14,942 bases of DNA from JAGLTN01 sp023135255 (GTDB taxonomy: Bacteria; Planctomycetota; Phycisphaerae; Sedimentisphaerales; Anaerobacaceae), in contig DAOWCP010000062.1 in assembly GCA_030639495.1 (NCBI GenBank), positions 1-14,942 on the forward strand, in the 5' to 3' direction. Positions 1 to 5,822 of the stretch are shown piece by piece. The translations under genes and the position numbers were made by a program. The notes below the pieces were generated by a model. The model saw only the letters and a list, made by a program, of their open reading frames with translations, was not told where the DNA came from and ran no database searches. How positions within the stretch are numbered: the stretch's first letter is position 1; each line of letters begins with the position of its first letter.

Positions 1-1
1 A

Positions 2-388
2 GAAGGCTTAAATTTTACACCGAAATTTGATTCTAAAGGCCTGATTACCGCCATCAGCCAGGACGCCAAAACAGGCGATATCCTTATCGTCGCCTACATG
101 AACGCCGAAGCCCTCAAGCTGACCATAGAAACAGGCAACGCCGTATTCTTCAGCCGATCAAGACAAAAGCTCTGGAAAAAGGGCGAACAGTCAGGCCACG
201 TTCAAAAAGTGCAGCAAATATTAGTAGACTGCGACCAGGATTGCCTCATCTTAAAAGTAACCGTCGATCAAGGCCAATGTCACACAGGATACCAGTCATG
301 CTTCTACCGAGCCCTCAAATCTGACACCCCCGCGGACTTACAGCTGATCGCACAAAAAGTCTACGACCCCAACGAAGCATACAAATAA
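2..388 (+). CDS. hisI: Phosphoribosyl-AMP cyclohydrolase HisI, 5' end cut by window edge
   Basis: Third enzyme of histidine biosynthesis, a cytosolic protein that opens the adenine ring of phosphoribosyl-AMP. The reading frame is open from base 2, so the true start lies just outside the window and probably only a few residues are missing: 128 residues are visible and the family is usually about 110-140 long. Family signatures are present in order: a WKKGEQSGH-type substrate loop, the DCDQD metal-binding motif with a neighbouring Cys, and the C-terminal CHTGYQSCF segment with further metal-binding Cys residues. There is no HisE (pyrophosphohydrolase) domain after it, so this is the stand-alone form. 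A strong hairpin terminator follows 15 bases after the stop, so hisI is the last gene of its transcript. The internal ATG at 98 is not the start, because conserved HisI sequence (GLITAISQD, GDILIVAYMN) precedes it. Confidence 0.95.
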   Translation, partial: EGLNFTPKFDSKGLITAISQDAKTGDILIVAYMNAEALKLTIETGNAVFFSRSRQKLWKKGEQSGHVQKVQQILVDCDQDCLILKVTVDQGQCHTGYQSCFYRALKSDTPADLQLIAQKVYDPNEAYK

Positions 389-403
389 AGAACTCCCTTA
401 GTC

Positions 404-434
404 AGCCCTACGACCTGTCGTGGGGCTTTTTTTA
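404..434 (+). terminator. Rho-independent terminator of hisI
   Basis: Arms AGCCCTACGAC (404-414) and GTCGTGGGGCT (417-427) pair over 11 positions with one G-T wobble, and a run of seven T follows. It lies 15 bases after the hisI stop. A 10-base C run (439-448) and an 8-base T run (451-458) follow and have no obvious role. Confidence 0.9.
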
Positions 435-477
435 TTCTCCCCCCCCCCTCTTTTTTTTGTCATTCTCTTTTTATTGC

Positions 478-645
478 TTAAATTTTTCTTAAAAATATCG
501 CACCCAAGCCAAGAATTTATGTTGCTGATTCGGGGATAGTAGCTACACGAAATCCGATATTAGTATATTCGTGATCATTCGGCATAGTGTAGTAATGCCG
601 ATAAGACGATTTCAGAGCAGTATCGCTAAAATACCTCAATATGCC
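478..645 (-). pseudogene. Remnant of a FGE/SUMF1-fold secreted protein with a broken PEP-CTERM tail
   Basis: Minus-strand translation from about 645 to 520 reads like the C-terminal end of a formylglycine-generating-enzyme (sulfatase-modifying factor) domain: ALKSSYRHYY, a short acidic loop, then EYTNIGFRVA. It continues straight into a PEP-CTERM-like motif, IPESAT. An in-frame TAA at 517-519 interrupts this, but translation past it gives ILGLGAIFLRK and a second stop at 478-480. That is what a PEP-CTERM transmembrane and basic tail looks like. A single TTA-to-TAA change would explain the stop. Upstream of about 645 the frame loses family character, so most of the domain is gone. I read this as a decayed gene end. 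The alternative, chance similarity, is unlikely given two adjoining motifs in the right order and frame. Confidence 0.7.
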
Positions 646-727
646 CTTGTGCTCATTCCTCGAAAACAAAAATCCATTCCTCGTTTTCCTCCTTGCAAAA
701 AAACACAAAAAAACTACAATACCCTTT

Positions 728-1786
728 ATGTCAACTTTAGAGAAAATACTATCGAACAATAAGTTTTGGACTGTATACTTTTCAATATTCTTTTTGACAA
801 TTCCCTTAGCTACTTCCAATGCTGCTGTAATAGAAAGCAAAAGGTTAAAAGTAAAACACAATGTCGCATGTTATGTTCCCTATGCATCAAATCTGCCGAT
901 TGATAAAGAAAACATCAAAATAAAACACCTGATCATCCCTGTTTATAGTGGAGGCAGTAACGTTTATAGTAGCTGTATAAAGCTTTTAGATATGCATAGA
1001 AATCGACAAGACAGTATCATTGTCGTTTCGCCACAATTCTTGACAAAAGGCCAGCTTGGTAAAAATTCTGAAAAGAACCTGCTCTATTGGAATGTCAAGC
1101 CTTTCTATGGCTCTTCAATTAGTACAACAAAATCTTTTGATGGCGATTTGCGCATAAGTGCTTATACAATTCTTGAAGACATCATTGCCGATTTCTGCAC
1201 TAAGAAGACTTTTCCAAATCTGAAGAAGATTACGATTCTTGGCCATTCTGCCGGAGGGCAACTGACAAACAGATTCGCCGCGAGCAATACTGTCGAGTTT
1301 GACAAAGCAAGACCCCAAAATATAGAAATCAAGTATATAGTCATGAATCCTTCATCGTATATTTACTTTAGCCCCAAAAGATCAGTTAATTTTTCTGATA
1401 GCAATTTTGCAATTCCAACCGATGATCAAATTGCCAAGGCTAAGGGTTACAATAATTATTCTTATGGCCTAAATCAACTTTACTCCTATCACAGAGCCAA
1501 AAGGTTAACTGCAAAAAAAATGAGACAGCTCTATCCACAAAGAAAGGTAGTATACCTCTTAGGCCAAAAAGATTGTGTCCAGGATGGAAGCATGTCCACA
1601 CATCCTTTTGCAATGATTCAAGGCCGCAACAGATTAGAAAGGGGACGCCTCTATTATGCTCACCTTATTGACGAGTTCGGACCAGCAATAAAAAAGAATC
1701 AAAAATTTAGAATCGTAAATGGCGCAGGCCATTCAGGAAGAAAAATGATCCTGTCAAAAACAGGTAGATTATCAATTTTAAACTAA
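728..1786 (+). CDS. Secreted alpha/beta-hydrolase-fold protein
   Basis: Predicted exported serine hydrolase of 352 residues; the substrate is unknown. Residues 1 to about 32 form a signal peptide: a basic start, a hydrophobic core (WTVYFSIFFLTIPLA) and a likely signal peptidase I site after SNA or NAA. The nucleophile elbow GHSAGG lies at 172-177 with Ser174, following the hydrophobic strand KKITIL. Candidates for the rest of the triad are Asp282 in LLGQKDC and His335 in GAGHSG, in the expected order. NPSSYIYF (about 207-214) is a conserved-looking segment between them. I chose the ATG at 728 because the frame opens at 641 but the extra 29 residues would sit in front of the signal peptide and lie over the minus-strand remnant. 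No clear Shine-Dalgarno precedes 728. It stands alone, with no partner genes. Fold confidence is high and function is unassigned; it could be an esterase or a polymer-degrading enzyme. Confidence 0.75.
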   Translation: MSTLEKILSNNKFWTVYFSIFFLTIPLATSNAAVIESKRLKVKHNVACYVPYASNLPIDKENIKIKHLIIPVYSGGSNVYSSCIKLLDMHRNRQDSIIVVSPQFLTKGQLGKNSEKNLLYWNVKPFYGSSISTTKSFDGDLRISAYTILEDIIADFCTKKTFPNLKKITILGHSAGGQLTNRFAASNTVEFDKARPQNIEIKYIVMNPSSYIYFSPKRSVNFSDSNFAIPTDDQIAKAKGYNNYSYGLNQLYSYHRAKRLTAKKMRQLYPQRKVVYLLGQKDCVQDGSMSTHPFAMIQGRNRLERGRLYYAHLIDEFGPAIKKNQKFRIVNGAGHSGRKMILSKTGRLSILN

Positions 1787-1845
1787 CACCCTACTAGACT
1801 AAGCAAATAGCGCCCCCCCAATTAGCCCCTCACGCAATTATAACC

Positions 1846-1876
1846 TAAAAAAAAAGCCCTGCCGAAGCAGAGCTTT
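1846..1876 (-). terminator. Terminator of the cold-shock gene, UUCG tetraloop
   Basis: On the minus strand AGCTCTGC, a TTCG tetraloop and GCAGGGCT form an 8-bp stem with one wobble, followed by nine T. It starts 25 bases after the csp stop. Read on the plus strand it has a shorter T run and could also end transcription of the hydrolase. Confidence 0.9.
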
Positions 1877-1898
1877 ATTCGATTCTAATCACGCTGTA

Positions 1899-2102
1899 TT
1901 AAGCAGGGACCACATTGTTTGCACATGGGCCTTTTTTCCCTTCGCCTACATCAAAGGTCACCTTCTGATTTTCATCAAGAGATGCATAACCGTCAGTTTT
2001 AATCTCTGAATGATGGACGAACAAATCTGATGATCCGTCATCCGGAGTGATAAAACCAAAACCCTTAGTTGCATTGAACCATTTTACTGTACCTGTACTC
2101 AC
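1899..2102 (-). CDS. Cold-shock domain protein (CspA family)
   Basis: A 67-residue single cold-shock domain, the usual length for CspA-type RNA chaperones, which bind single-stranded RNA and DNA and melt mRNA structure. RNP1 is visible as KGFGFI and RNP2 as LFVHHS, preceded by the GTVKWFN start typical of the family. The C-terminus (NVVPA) is also typical; GPCANN replaces the common GPQAAN. The start codon is GTG at 2102, with AAGGAG (2110-2115) seven bases upstream. A leader of at least 100 bases with a hairpin just before the Shine-Dalgarno fits post-transcriptional control, as known for csp genes. It is monocistronic, closed by a strong tetraloop terminator. The family is certain; whether it is cold-induced cannot be told. 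Confidence 0.95.
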   Translation of the reverse strand: MSTGTVKWFNATKGFGFITPDDGSSDLFVHHSEIKTDGYASLDENQKVTFDVGEGKKGPCANNVVPA

Positions 2103-2108
2103 TGTACT

Positions 2109-2130
2109 ACTCCTTGGCCTTGTTTAGGCC
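2109..2130 (-). promoter_or_regulatory. csp ribosome binding site next to a leader hairpin
   Basis: AAGGAGT (2109-2115) is the Shine-Dalgarno of the csp GTG start. Directly upstream GGCCT (2126-2130) and AGGCC (2116-2120) form a perfect 5-bp stem around a 5-base loop, abutting the Shine-Dalgarno. Stability of this small helix could tune ribosome access; that is inference. Confidence 0.5.
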
Positions 2131-2161
2131 GTTTAATACCTCTCGATCTAAGTTAATTGGG

Positions 2162-2214
2162 AAGAATATTCTTGAGAGATGAAAAAATAGACTCCTTATA
2201 CTTCGCGTATTATC
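2162..2214 (-). promoter_or_regulatory. Probable csp leader region with palindrome and possible -10 box
   Basis: On the minus strand a GATAAT box (2209-2214) could be a -10 element giving a leader of about 100 bases, but no good -35 lies 16-18 bases upstream, so the promoter call is weak. A perfect 12-bp palindrome, AAGAATATTCTT (2162-2173), sits inside the presumed leader and could form a hairpin or be a protein-binding site. Confidence 0.25.
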
Positions 2215-2280
2215 ACTCAAAAGCACCTCAAATGCACGGAAAAATAAATTTTAACATAAAAAAAAATCTGAATATTACAT

Positions 2281-2312
2281 AAAAAGTGCCAATATCGCGT
2301 TAAAACGCACTT
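2281..2312 (-). terminator. Possible rsmE terminator (nested stems)
   Basis: About 137 bases past the rsmE stop, AAGTGC (2307-2312) can pair with GCACTT (2284-2289), followed by five T on the minus strand. A competing inner hairpin, GCGTT-TT-AACGC (2297-2308), shares two bases with it. The stem is short, so this is a candidate only. The rest of the gap 2103-2448 is AT-rich, with no gene seen. Confidence 0.3.
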
Positions 2313-2448
2313 ATTCCCACCCGCAGGCCGTCACAATAAATAATAAAAAAAACAAAATTTCCCTGCCTCCCAGCGGACCATTTAACAAGTTTGTAATAAT
2401 ATCCAAAATTCTACAAGCAGAAACACCCCGCGTTTTTTCAATTACCCC

Positions 2449-3204
2449 CTACTTCCCATACCCATTAACCGCCAACTCGATCTGCCCTATCGCCGCAACC
2501 ACCGCATTCTCAACCCGTAGCGTCCAAGGCCCAAGGAAAAACTTCTCAAACCCAACCCCCTCCATCAATCCAACCTCAAAATCAACCCATCCCCCCTCAG
2601 GCCCAATCGCAAGCAGCACCCTCTTACCAACCCCCAAATCAAACTCGCTAAGCATCTTCTCCGTCGAAAACTCCGCAAGCAATTTAACATCATACCCCCC
2701 AAAATTTTTCTCAACATCACCCAGCTCATCCTCAAAAAACTTTTTAAAATAACGATGCACCGAAACCACAGGCATCGCAGTTTTTCCCCCTTGGCTCAAA
2801 CCTTCAATAAGAAATCTTCTGATATTATCCTCTTCTAAAACAGACGCCTCAAAATAACTTTTCTCCACCCTGTTAGCCCGTATAAAAAATATCCGCCCAA
2901 CCCCCATCGCCGCAGCACTATGCAAAACTTTCTTAACAGTCTGCTGCCTGGGAAGTGCACAAACCAGATCGATCCCCACCTGCATAGATTCTGCCTTCTC
3001 CTCAAATTCACATTTCAAAACAACCTCACCCTTACTAATCGCCTCAACAACTCCAACCCCCTTACCCCCATCAACCATCCCAACTCTAAGCTCATCGCCA
3101 ACTTTACTTTTAAGCACCCCGAACACATGCTCCGCCCGCTCACCGCCAAGGCGATACCTGCCCCCATCAACACTATCTGTATTTTCAACAATAATCAAAT
3201 TCAA
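2449..3204 (-). CDS. rsmE: 16S rRNA m3U1498 methyltransferase RsmE, TTG start
   Basis: SAM-dependent enzyme that methylates N3 of U1498 in 16S rRNA of the assembled small subunit. The protein has 251 residues, normal for the family (about 240-250). The N-terminal PUA-like part includes RAEHVFGVLKSKVGDELRV. The C-terminal SPOUT knot carries the SAM-binding motifs IGPEGGW (about 200-206) and LGPWTLRVENA (about 224-234); the usual form is LGPRILRTETA, so Trp and Val replacements are slightly unusual. LPRQQTVKKVLHSAAAMGV, an early family motif, is also present. I chose the TTG at 3204, giving MNLIIVEN, because GAGGG lies seven bases upstream. The frame extends to an ATG at 3249, but that would add 15 atypical residues and lies over the probable promoter. 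The coding strand is extremely C-poor. It is divergent from the membrane-protein gene at 3348. Confidence 0.93.
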   Translation of the reverse strand: MNLIIVENTDSVDGGRYRLGGERAEHVFGVLKSKVGDELRVGMVDGGKGVGVVEAISKGEVVLKCEFEEKAESMQVGIDLVCALPRQQTVKKVLHSAAAMGVGRIFFIRANRVEKSYFEASVLEEDNIRRFLIEGLSQGGKTAMPVVSVHRYFKKFFEDELGDVEKNFGGYDVKLLAEFSTEKMLSEFDLGVGKRVLLAIGPEGGWVDFEVGLMEGVGFEKFFLGPWTLRVENAVVAAIGQIELAVNGYGK

Positions 3205-3210
3205 AACAAA

Positions 3211-3216
3211 ACCCTC
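3211..3216 (-). promoter_or_regulatory. Shine-Dalgarno deciding the rsmE start
   Basis: GAGGGT on the minus strand, seven bases before the TTG at 3202-3204. It favours the TTG start over the in-frame ATG at 3249, which has no comparable site. Confidence 0.6.
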
Positions 3217-3227
3217 TAAAAGCAAAT

Positions 3228-3257
3228 ATAATATCAAATCCCCCCACATTCACACAA
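3228..3257 (-). promoter_or_regulatory. Probable rsmE promoter
   Basis: Minus-strand TTGTGT (3252-3257) and TATTAT (3228-3233) are 18 bases apart, resembling sigma-70-type -35 and -10 boxes. Transcription would begin near 3221, giving a very short leader in front of the GAGGG site. It was read by eye only. Confidence 0.35.
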
Positions 3258-3274
3258 CAAAATAAACTTGGCTT

Positions 3275-3304
3275 TTGATAACAACTGGTGTAGTTTACTA
3301 AGAT
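3275..3304 (+). promoter_or_regulatory. Possible promoter of the 250-residue membrane protein
   Basis: TTGATA (3275-3280) and TAAGAT (3299-3304) with an 18-base spacer, about 45 bases before the ATG at 3348. It would lie back-to-back with the rsmE promoter. Confidence 0.35.
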
Positions 3305-3347
3305 TAGCCATTGTCGCACATAATAATTTAATCGAAAGGCCTCTGAT

Positions 3348-4100
3348 ATGACTAAAGCAAAAAGAACTGCGATAAAATTGAGATGGGTTCTGTTGAGCCT
3401 TTGGGTTTTATGTTTCGTTTCTGGTTTAATTTGGGTTGTTGGGATTTATTTTGAATTCGGTGCGGGTGTAGTCGGTTCGCCTGCAGCAGCATTTTTTGGG
3501 CCATTTAATGGAAATGTACGTTGTTGGAGTGAAGGTTGGCCATATGCTATGATTACTCCTGTATATATAGGCTTTTTCTTTTTCACTCAATGGCTCTTTC
3601 TTTCTCCACGAAAGTTATGGAAAATCAAGACTCGCATCGAAGCCAGACCAATGAAAAAAGCCGCCATCGCAGCAGCTTTTGCAGTAACACTTCTCATAAC
3701 CGGATTAGGTTATTCAATTTTAGATTTATTTTCCGTTAAAATCCCAAATTCGCCGATTAATATTTTTGAATATCTAATCCTGTTATCGCCGCTTATTTTA
3801 TGGATATTCTGGTCGATTATTTTTTGCGTCTATTATCGTCAGACCGATTATTACACATGGGCTTCTCGCATCATCAGGGGACTAATTGCAGGAAGTGTTC
3901 TTGAACTGTTCGTATCGATCCCTATCTTCGTTACCCGTGAGGATGATTGTTATTGTGATAGGGGCTCGTATGCGGGGATAGTCTTTGGTGCCACAGTATT
4001 ACTCTGGGCGTTCGGCCCAGCAGTTTTTCTACTGTTTCTAAGACAAAAACACCAGATAGAAAAACTAAACCCAAAATCAGAAAATGCTCCTCCTGACTAA
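3348..4100 (+). CDS. Six-TM integral membrane protein of unknown function
   Basis: A 250-residue protein with about six hydrophobic segments near residues 12-33, 66-86, 104-126, 140-163, 175-196 and 207-231. It has a basic N-terminus (MTKAKRTAIKLR) and a charged cytoplasmic-type tail. The most distinctive stretch is RGLIAGSVLELFVSIPIF, followed by REDDCYCDRGSY: an acidic pair next to a Cys-x-Cys in the loop between TM5 and TM6. I recall a similar arrangement (R-G-S-x-L-E-L, then R-x-D-D-C-C) in uncharacterised planctomycete membrane proteins, but I cannot verify this here. No catalytic motif is recognised. The Cys pair could bind metal or form a disulfide. The ribosome site AAAGG upstream of the ATG is weak. 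The gene is monocistronic and converges with the regulator gene, leaving only 13 bases between stops and no clear terminator. Confidence 0.75.
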   Translation: MTKAKRTAIKLRWVLLSLWVLCFVSGLIWVVGIYFEFGAGVVGSPAAAFFGPFNGNVRCWSEGWPYAMITPVYIGFFFFTQWLFLSPRKLWKIKTRIEARPMKKAAIAAAFAVTLLITGLGYSILDLFSVKIPNSPINIFEYLILLSPLILWIFWSIIFCVYYRQTDYYTWASRIIRGLIAGSVLELFVSIPIFVTREDDCYCDRGSYAGIVFGATVLLWAFGPAVFLLFLRQKHQIEKLNPKSENAPPD

Positions 4101-4113
4101 CCAATCACCCACA

Positions 4114-4401
4114 TCAAAACTGCCCCAACCGCCGAACCTCGTCAATACTCTTCCAGTATCGCGATAAAGCCCCCTTTCCATCTTTCGTGATCCTGTAACT
4201 GGTATTAGGTATCTTCCCTATAAACACTTTTTTAATTTCAACATACCCCGCCCCTTCAAGCTTTTCAACATGCCTCGACAAATTCCCCCTCGTCAGCTCA
4301 AGCGTCGTCAGCAGAAAATTAAAATCCGCCTCCGCAACCCCAGCCAACACCATCATGATCCGAAGCCTCGCAGGCTCATGAATAATCTTATCAAACCCCA
4401 T
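4114..4401 (-). CDS. Small winged-helix transcriptional regulator (HTH_34-like)
   Basis: A 95-residue winged-helix DNA-binding protein of the stand-alone kind related to ArsR/MarR domains, resembling Pfam HTH_34. The start is typical: GFDKIIHEPARLRIMMVL. It is followed by the helix-turn-helix core FNFLLTTLELTRGNLSRHVEKLEGAGYVEI and a wing with IPNTSYRITKDGK. There is no separate ligand domain and no metal-binding Cys cluster. I chose the ATG at 4401 because AGGTGG precedes it by nine bases; an in-frame ATG at 4419 has no such site. The start overlaps the end of the upstream membrane-protein gene by 11 bases, so the two are translationally coupled. Proteins of this class often repress their own operon. 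The dyad over the -35 box at 5233-5247 is a candidate operator, by inference. Confidence 0.85.
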   Translation of the reverse strand: MGFDKIIHEPARLRIMMVLAGVAEADFNFLLTTLELTRGNLSRHVEKLEGAGYVEIKKVFIGKIPNTSYRITKDGKGALSRYWKSIDEVRRLGQF

Positions 4402-5149
4402 CAATCGAATCCACCTCATTAATCTTCGCTGCGTTTTTTAGCTTTCTTAAAGCATACCGACTATAAAAATGCCCAGCCAAGCCACACAAAAGCCCATACC
4501 CTGCAACAGGTATAAGCATATTAAGCCCCGTCCAAGGCCCATCAAAAACTATAGGCACACCCGCAACGATCAAAATCGCATGAACGCCATAAAGCACAGG
4601 CCACAACCACGACAAAAACCCCGCCGGATTAACTACAGGCCTCTGCCAAATCCCAATAAATATAATAAACGGAACAACATAAATCGCAGATATAGGCTGC
4701 ATATATTTTATAGGCCAATTAAAAACAAACCCAGACACCACCGACAACAAAAGACACCCAACAAACATCACCGCAACAACCATACCTACCCTCTGCTGCT
4801 TTTTTGTTTTCTCAGCAACCGCAAATACAACTTCCCCCTCTTTACGATACAATCGCCTGGTAATCAACTTTGTGATTTTATCGCCCCATCTCGGCACAGA
4901 AAGAATAACCGTCCCCAGACACGCACACCCAGCAAAAAGCATACACACCCAAAACAAAACCATATTCCCATCCCGATAAGCCTTACCACCAAAATATGAA
5001 GGCAACCCAATCCCAGCAAACAAAACTAAAAACACCACCATCGAAACCACAAAAGTCAGTGTTCGATTCTCTGCGTAACGCTTGGTCCACTTCGGAATAT
5101 CTTTAACCTTTTCCGCATCCCGAACCATTTTATTTTGACCTGTTCCCAT
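4391..5149 (-). CDS. Six-TM membrane protein paired with a winged-helix regulator
   Basis: A 252-residue membrane protein of no recognised family. Hydrophobic segments lie near residues 31-51, 62-84, 121-143, 152-170, 177-200 and 207-230, so about six spans. A charged cytoplasmic loop (about 86-120, with PRWGDKITKLITRRLYRKEGE) separates the first two spans from the last four. It has no catalytic or transport signature I can name. The ATG at 5149 is well supported by AAAGGAGAG seven bases upstream. The regulator gene starts within its last codons, so both proteins are made together. Such a pair suggests that the membrane protein responds to or relieves stress controlled by the regulator, but the sequence does not show a function. 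The coding strand is strongly purine-biased, like rsmE. Confidence 0.75.
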   Translation of the reverse strand: MGTGQNKMVRDAEKVKDIPKWTKRYAENRTLTFVVSMVVFLVLFAGIGLPSYFGGKAYRDGNMVLFWVCMLFAGCACLGTVILSVPRWGDKITKLITRRLYRKEGEVVFAVAEKTKKQQRVGMVVAVMFVGCLLLSVVSGFVFNWPIKYMQPISAIYVVPFIIFIGIWQRPVVNPAGFLSWLWPVLYGVHAILIVAGVPIVFDGPWTGLNMLIPVAGYGLLCGLAGHFYSRYALRKLKNAAKINEVDSIDGV

Positions 5150-5216
5150 AATCCAACTCTCCTTTCAGATTCAAACCTTAACGCTTAATTTCATTCTCAA
5201 TCTTACATCTAATTTC

Positions 5217-5247
5217 AAAATATCACAAATCTGTTTGCGTTGCAAAC
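5217..5247 (-). promoter_or_regulatory. Promoter of the membrane-protein/regulator operon with an overlapping dyad operator
   Basis: Minus-strand TTGCAA (5240-5245) and TATTTT (5217-5222) are 17 bases apart, with four of six consensus matches each; the start would be about 60 bases before the ATG. The -35 box lies inside a perfect inverted repeat, GTTTGC-N3-GCAAAC (5233-5247), the usual position for a repressor site. The operon encodes a winged-helix protein, so self-regulation is plausible. Confidence 0.45.
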
Positions 5248-5341
5248 CAAAAGTCTAAAAAAAATAAAAATATTTCCCACACCCTCTGATCAGCAACAAA
5301 CGTTCCCTGCATCAAAACTCTTAAAATCCCTGCCGAAAACC

Positions 5342-5575
5342 AAAAATTCACCCGGATTTCACCAAAAAAACAAAAAAAACCTTGCTATTAACCCAAAAAC
5401 CCACAAAACCCCAATTCTCGCCTTGTTATTTTTGGTCAAAAAGGGTTAAATCGTGGTCATTTTTCGGAAAAAAAGCAAAAAAAAGGGAAAAAACCGGAAA
5501 AAAGGTGAAAAAAGGTAAATTTTTGAAAATCGATTTCGCTGGATTTACCCAAAAACACCAAAAAACCTGCTAAAA
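5342..5575. repeat. Helically phased A-tracts, predicted curved DNA
   Basis: In the core, runs of 6-8 A start at 5468, 5477, 5488, 5498 and 5508, then AAATTTTT at 5517. Their centres are about 10 bases apart. Similar spacing is seen in A runs at 5364-5370 and 5372-5379, 5395-5399 and 5405-5408, and at 5551-5555, 5560-5565 and 5572-5575. A-tracts in phase with the helical turn are a known cause of intrinsic bending. The rest of the 5150-5714 gap has no convincing gene; short open frames here are low-complexity. Confidence 0.6.
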
Positions 5576-5616
5576 TGAACCGCCAAAAGCCTAACCATCA
5601 ATTTTTTTAACGTCGT

Positions 5617-5636
5617 TTTTACGCAAATGCGTAAAA
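5617..5636. repeat. Perfect inverted repeat, operator-like
   Basis: Arms TTTTACGCA (5617-5625) and TGCGTAAAA (5628-5636) are separated by two bases. No T run follows on either strand in a way that suggests a terminator. It lies in the non-coding region downstream of the heme operon. Confidence 0.4.
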
Positions 5637-5714
5637 TAAATCACCAATCCACCACCCAAATCCTATGAAAACCTGCAAAATATCTGCCCATTCAGACAAT
5701 TTTCCACCCCAAAA

Positions 5715-5822
5715 CTACCCCCTCTCAGCCGCAATTTTAACTTCATCTGCCCCAATTTCAGCAATTTCAAAGCCGCCTCTCGCTTGTATTGTCGATTGCA
5801 AAAACTGAAAAATAACGGTCAA
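5715..5822 (-). CDS. Possible 35-residue ORF overlapping the end of ahbAB
   Basis: A TTG codon overlaps the ahbAB stop (TTGA) and opens 35 codons ending in TAG at 5715-5717. The translation starts MTVIFQFLQSTIQARG, then GFEIAEIGADEVKIAAERG. Its composition looks protein-like. There is no clear Shine-Dalgarno, and I recognise no family. It could be a small protein coupled to the operon, the end of a decayed gene, or chance. Confidence 0.2.
   Translation of the reverse strand: MTVIFQFLQSTIQARGGFEIAEIGADEVKIAAERG

Noticed and set aside
439..458. C10 and T8 runs as a phase-variation tract
   Set aside because: They lie after a terminator, not in a coding region or between promoter boxes, so no switching role is visible.
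641..727. Upstream extension of the hydrolase frame to an ATG at 641
   Set aside because: It would put 29 residues in front of a complete signal peptide and overlaps the opposite-strand remnant; no ribosome site supports it.
517..861. Minus-strand 114-codon ORF as an intact gene
   Set aside because: Only its last third resembles a protein family (the FGE end); the first part is antisense to the hydrolase signal peptide and has no family character.
4469..4999. Plus-strand 176-codon ORF
   Set aside because: Translation is rich in Pro, Asn, Lys, Arg and His, the typical antisense shadow of the purine-rich membrane-protein gene on the other strand.
5375..5420. G-quadruplex on the minus strand (GGGG, GGG and GGG runs separated by T)
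   Set aside because: Only three runs of three or more G are close together; a fourth is missing, so a stable three-tetrad structure is not supported.
5240..5573. Two short plus-strand ORFs in the A-rich region
   Set aside because: They are low-complexity Lys/Pro/Thr translations of A-tract sequence with no ribosome site.
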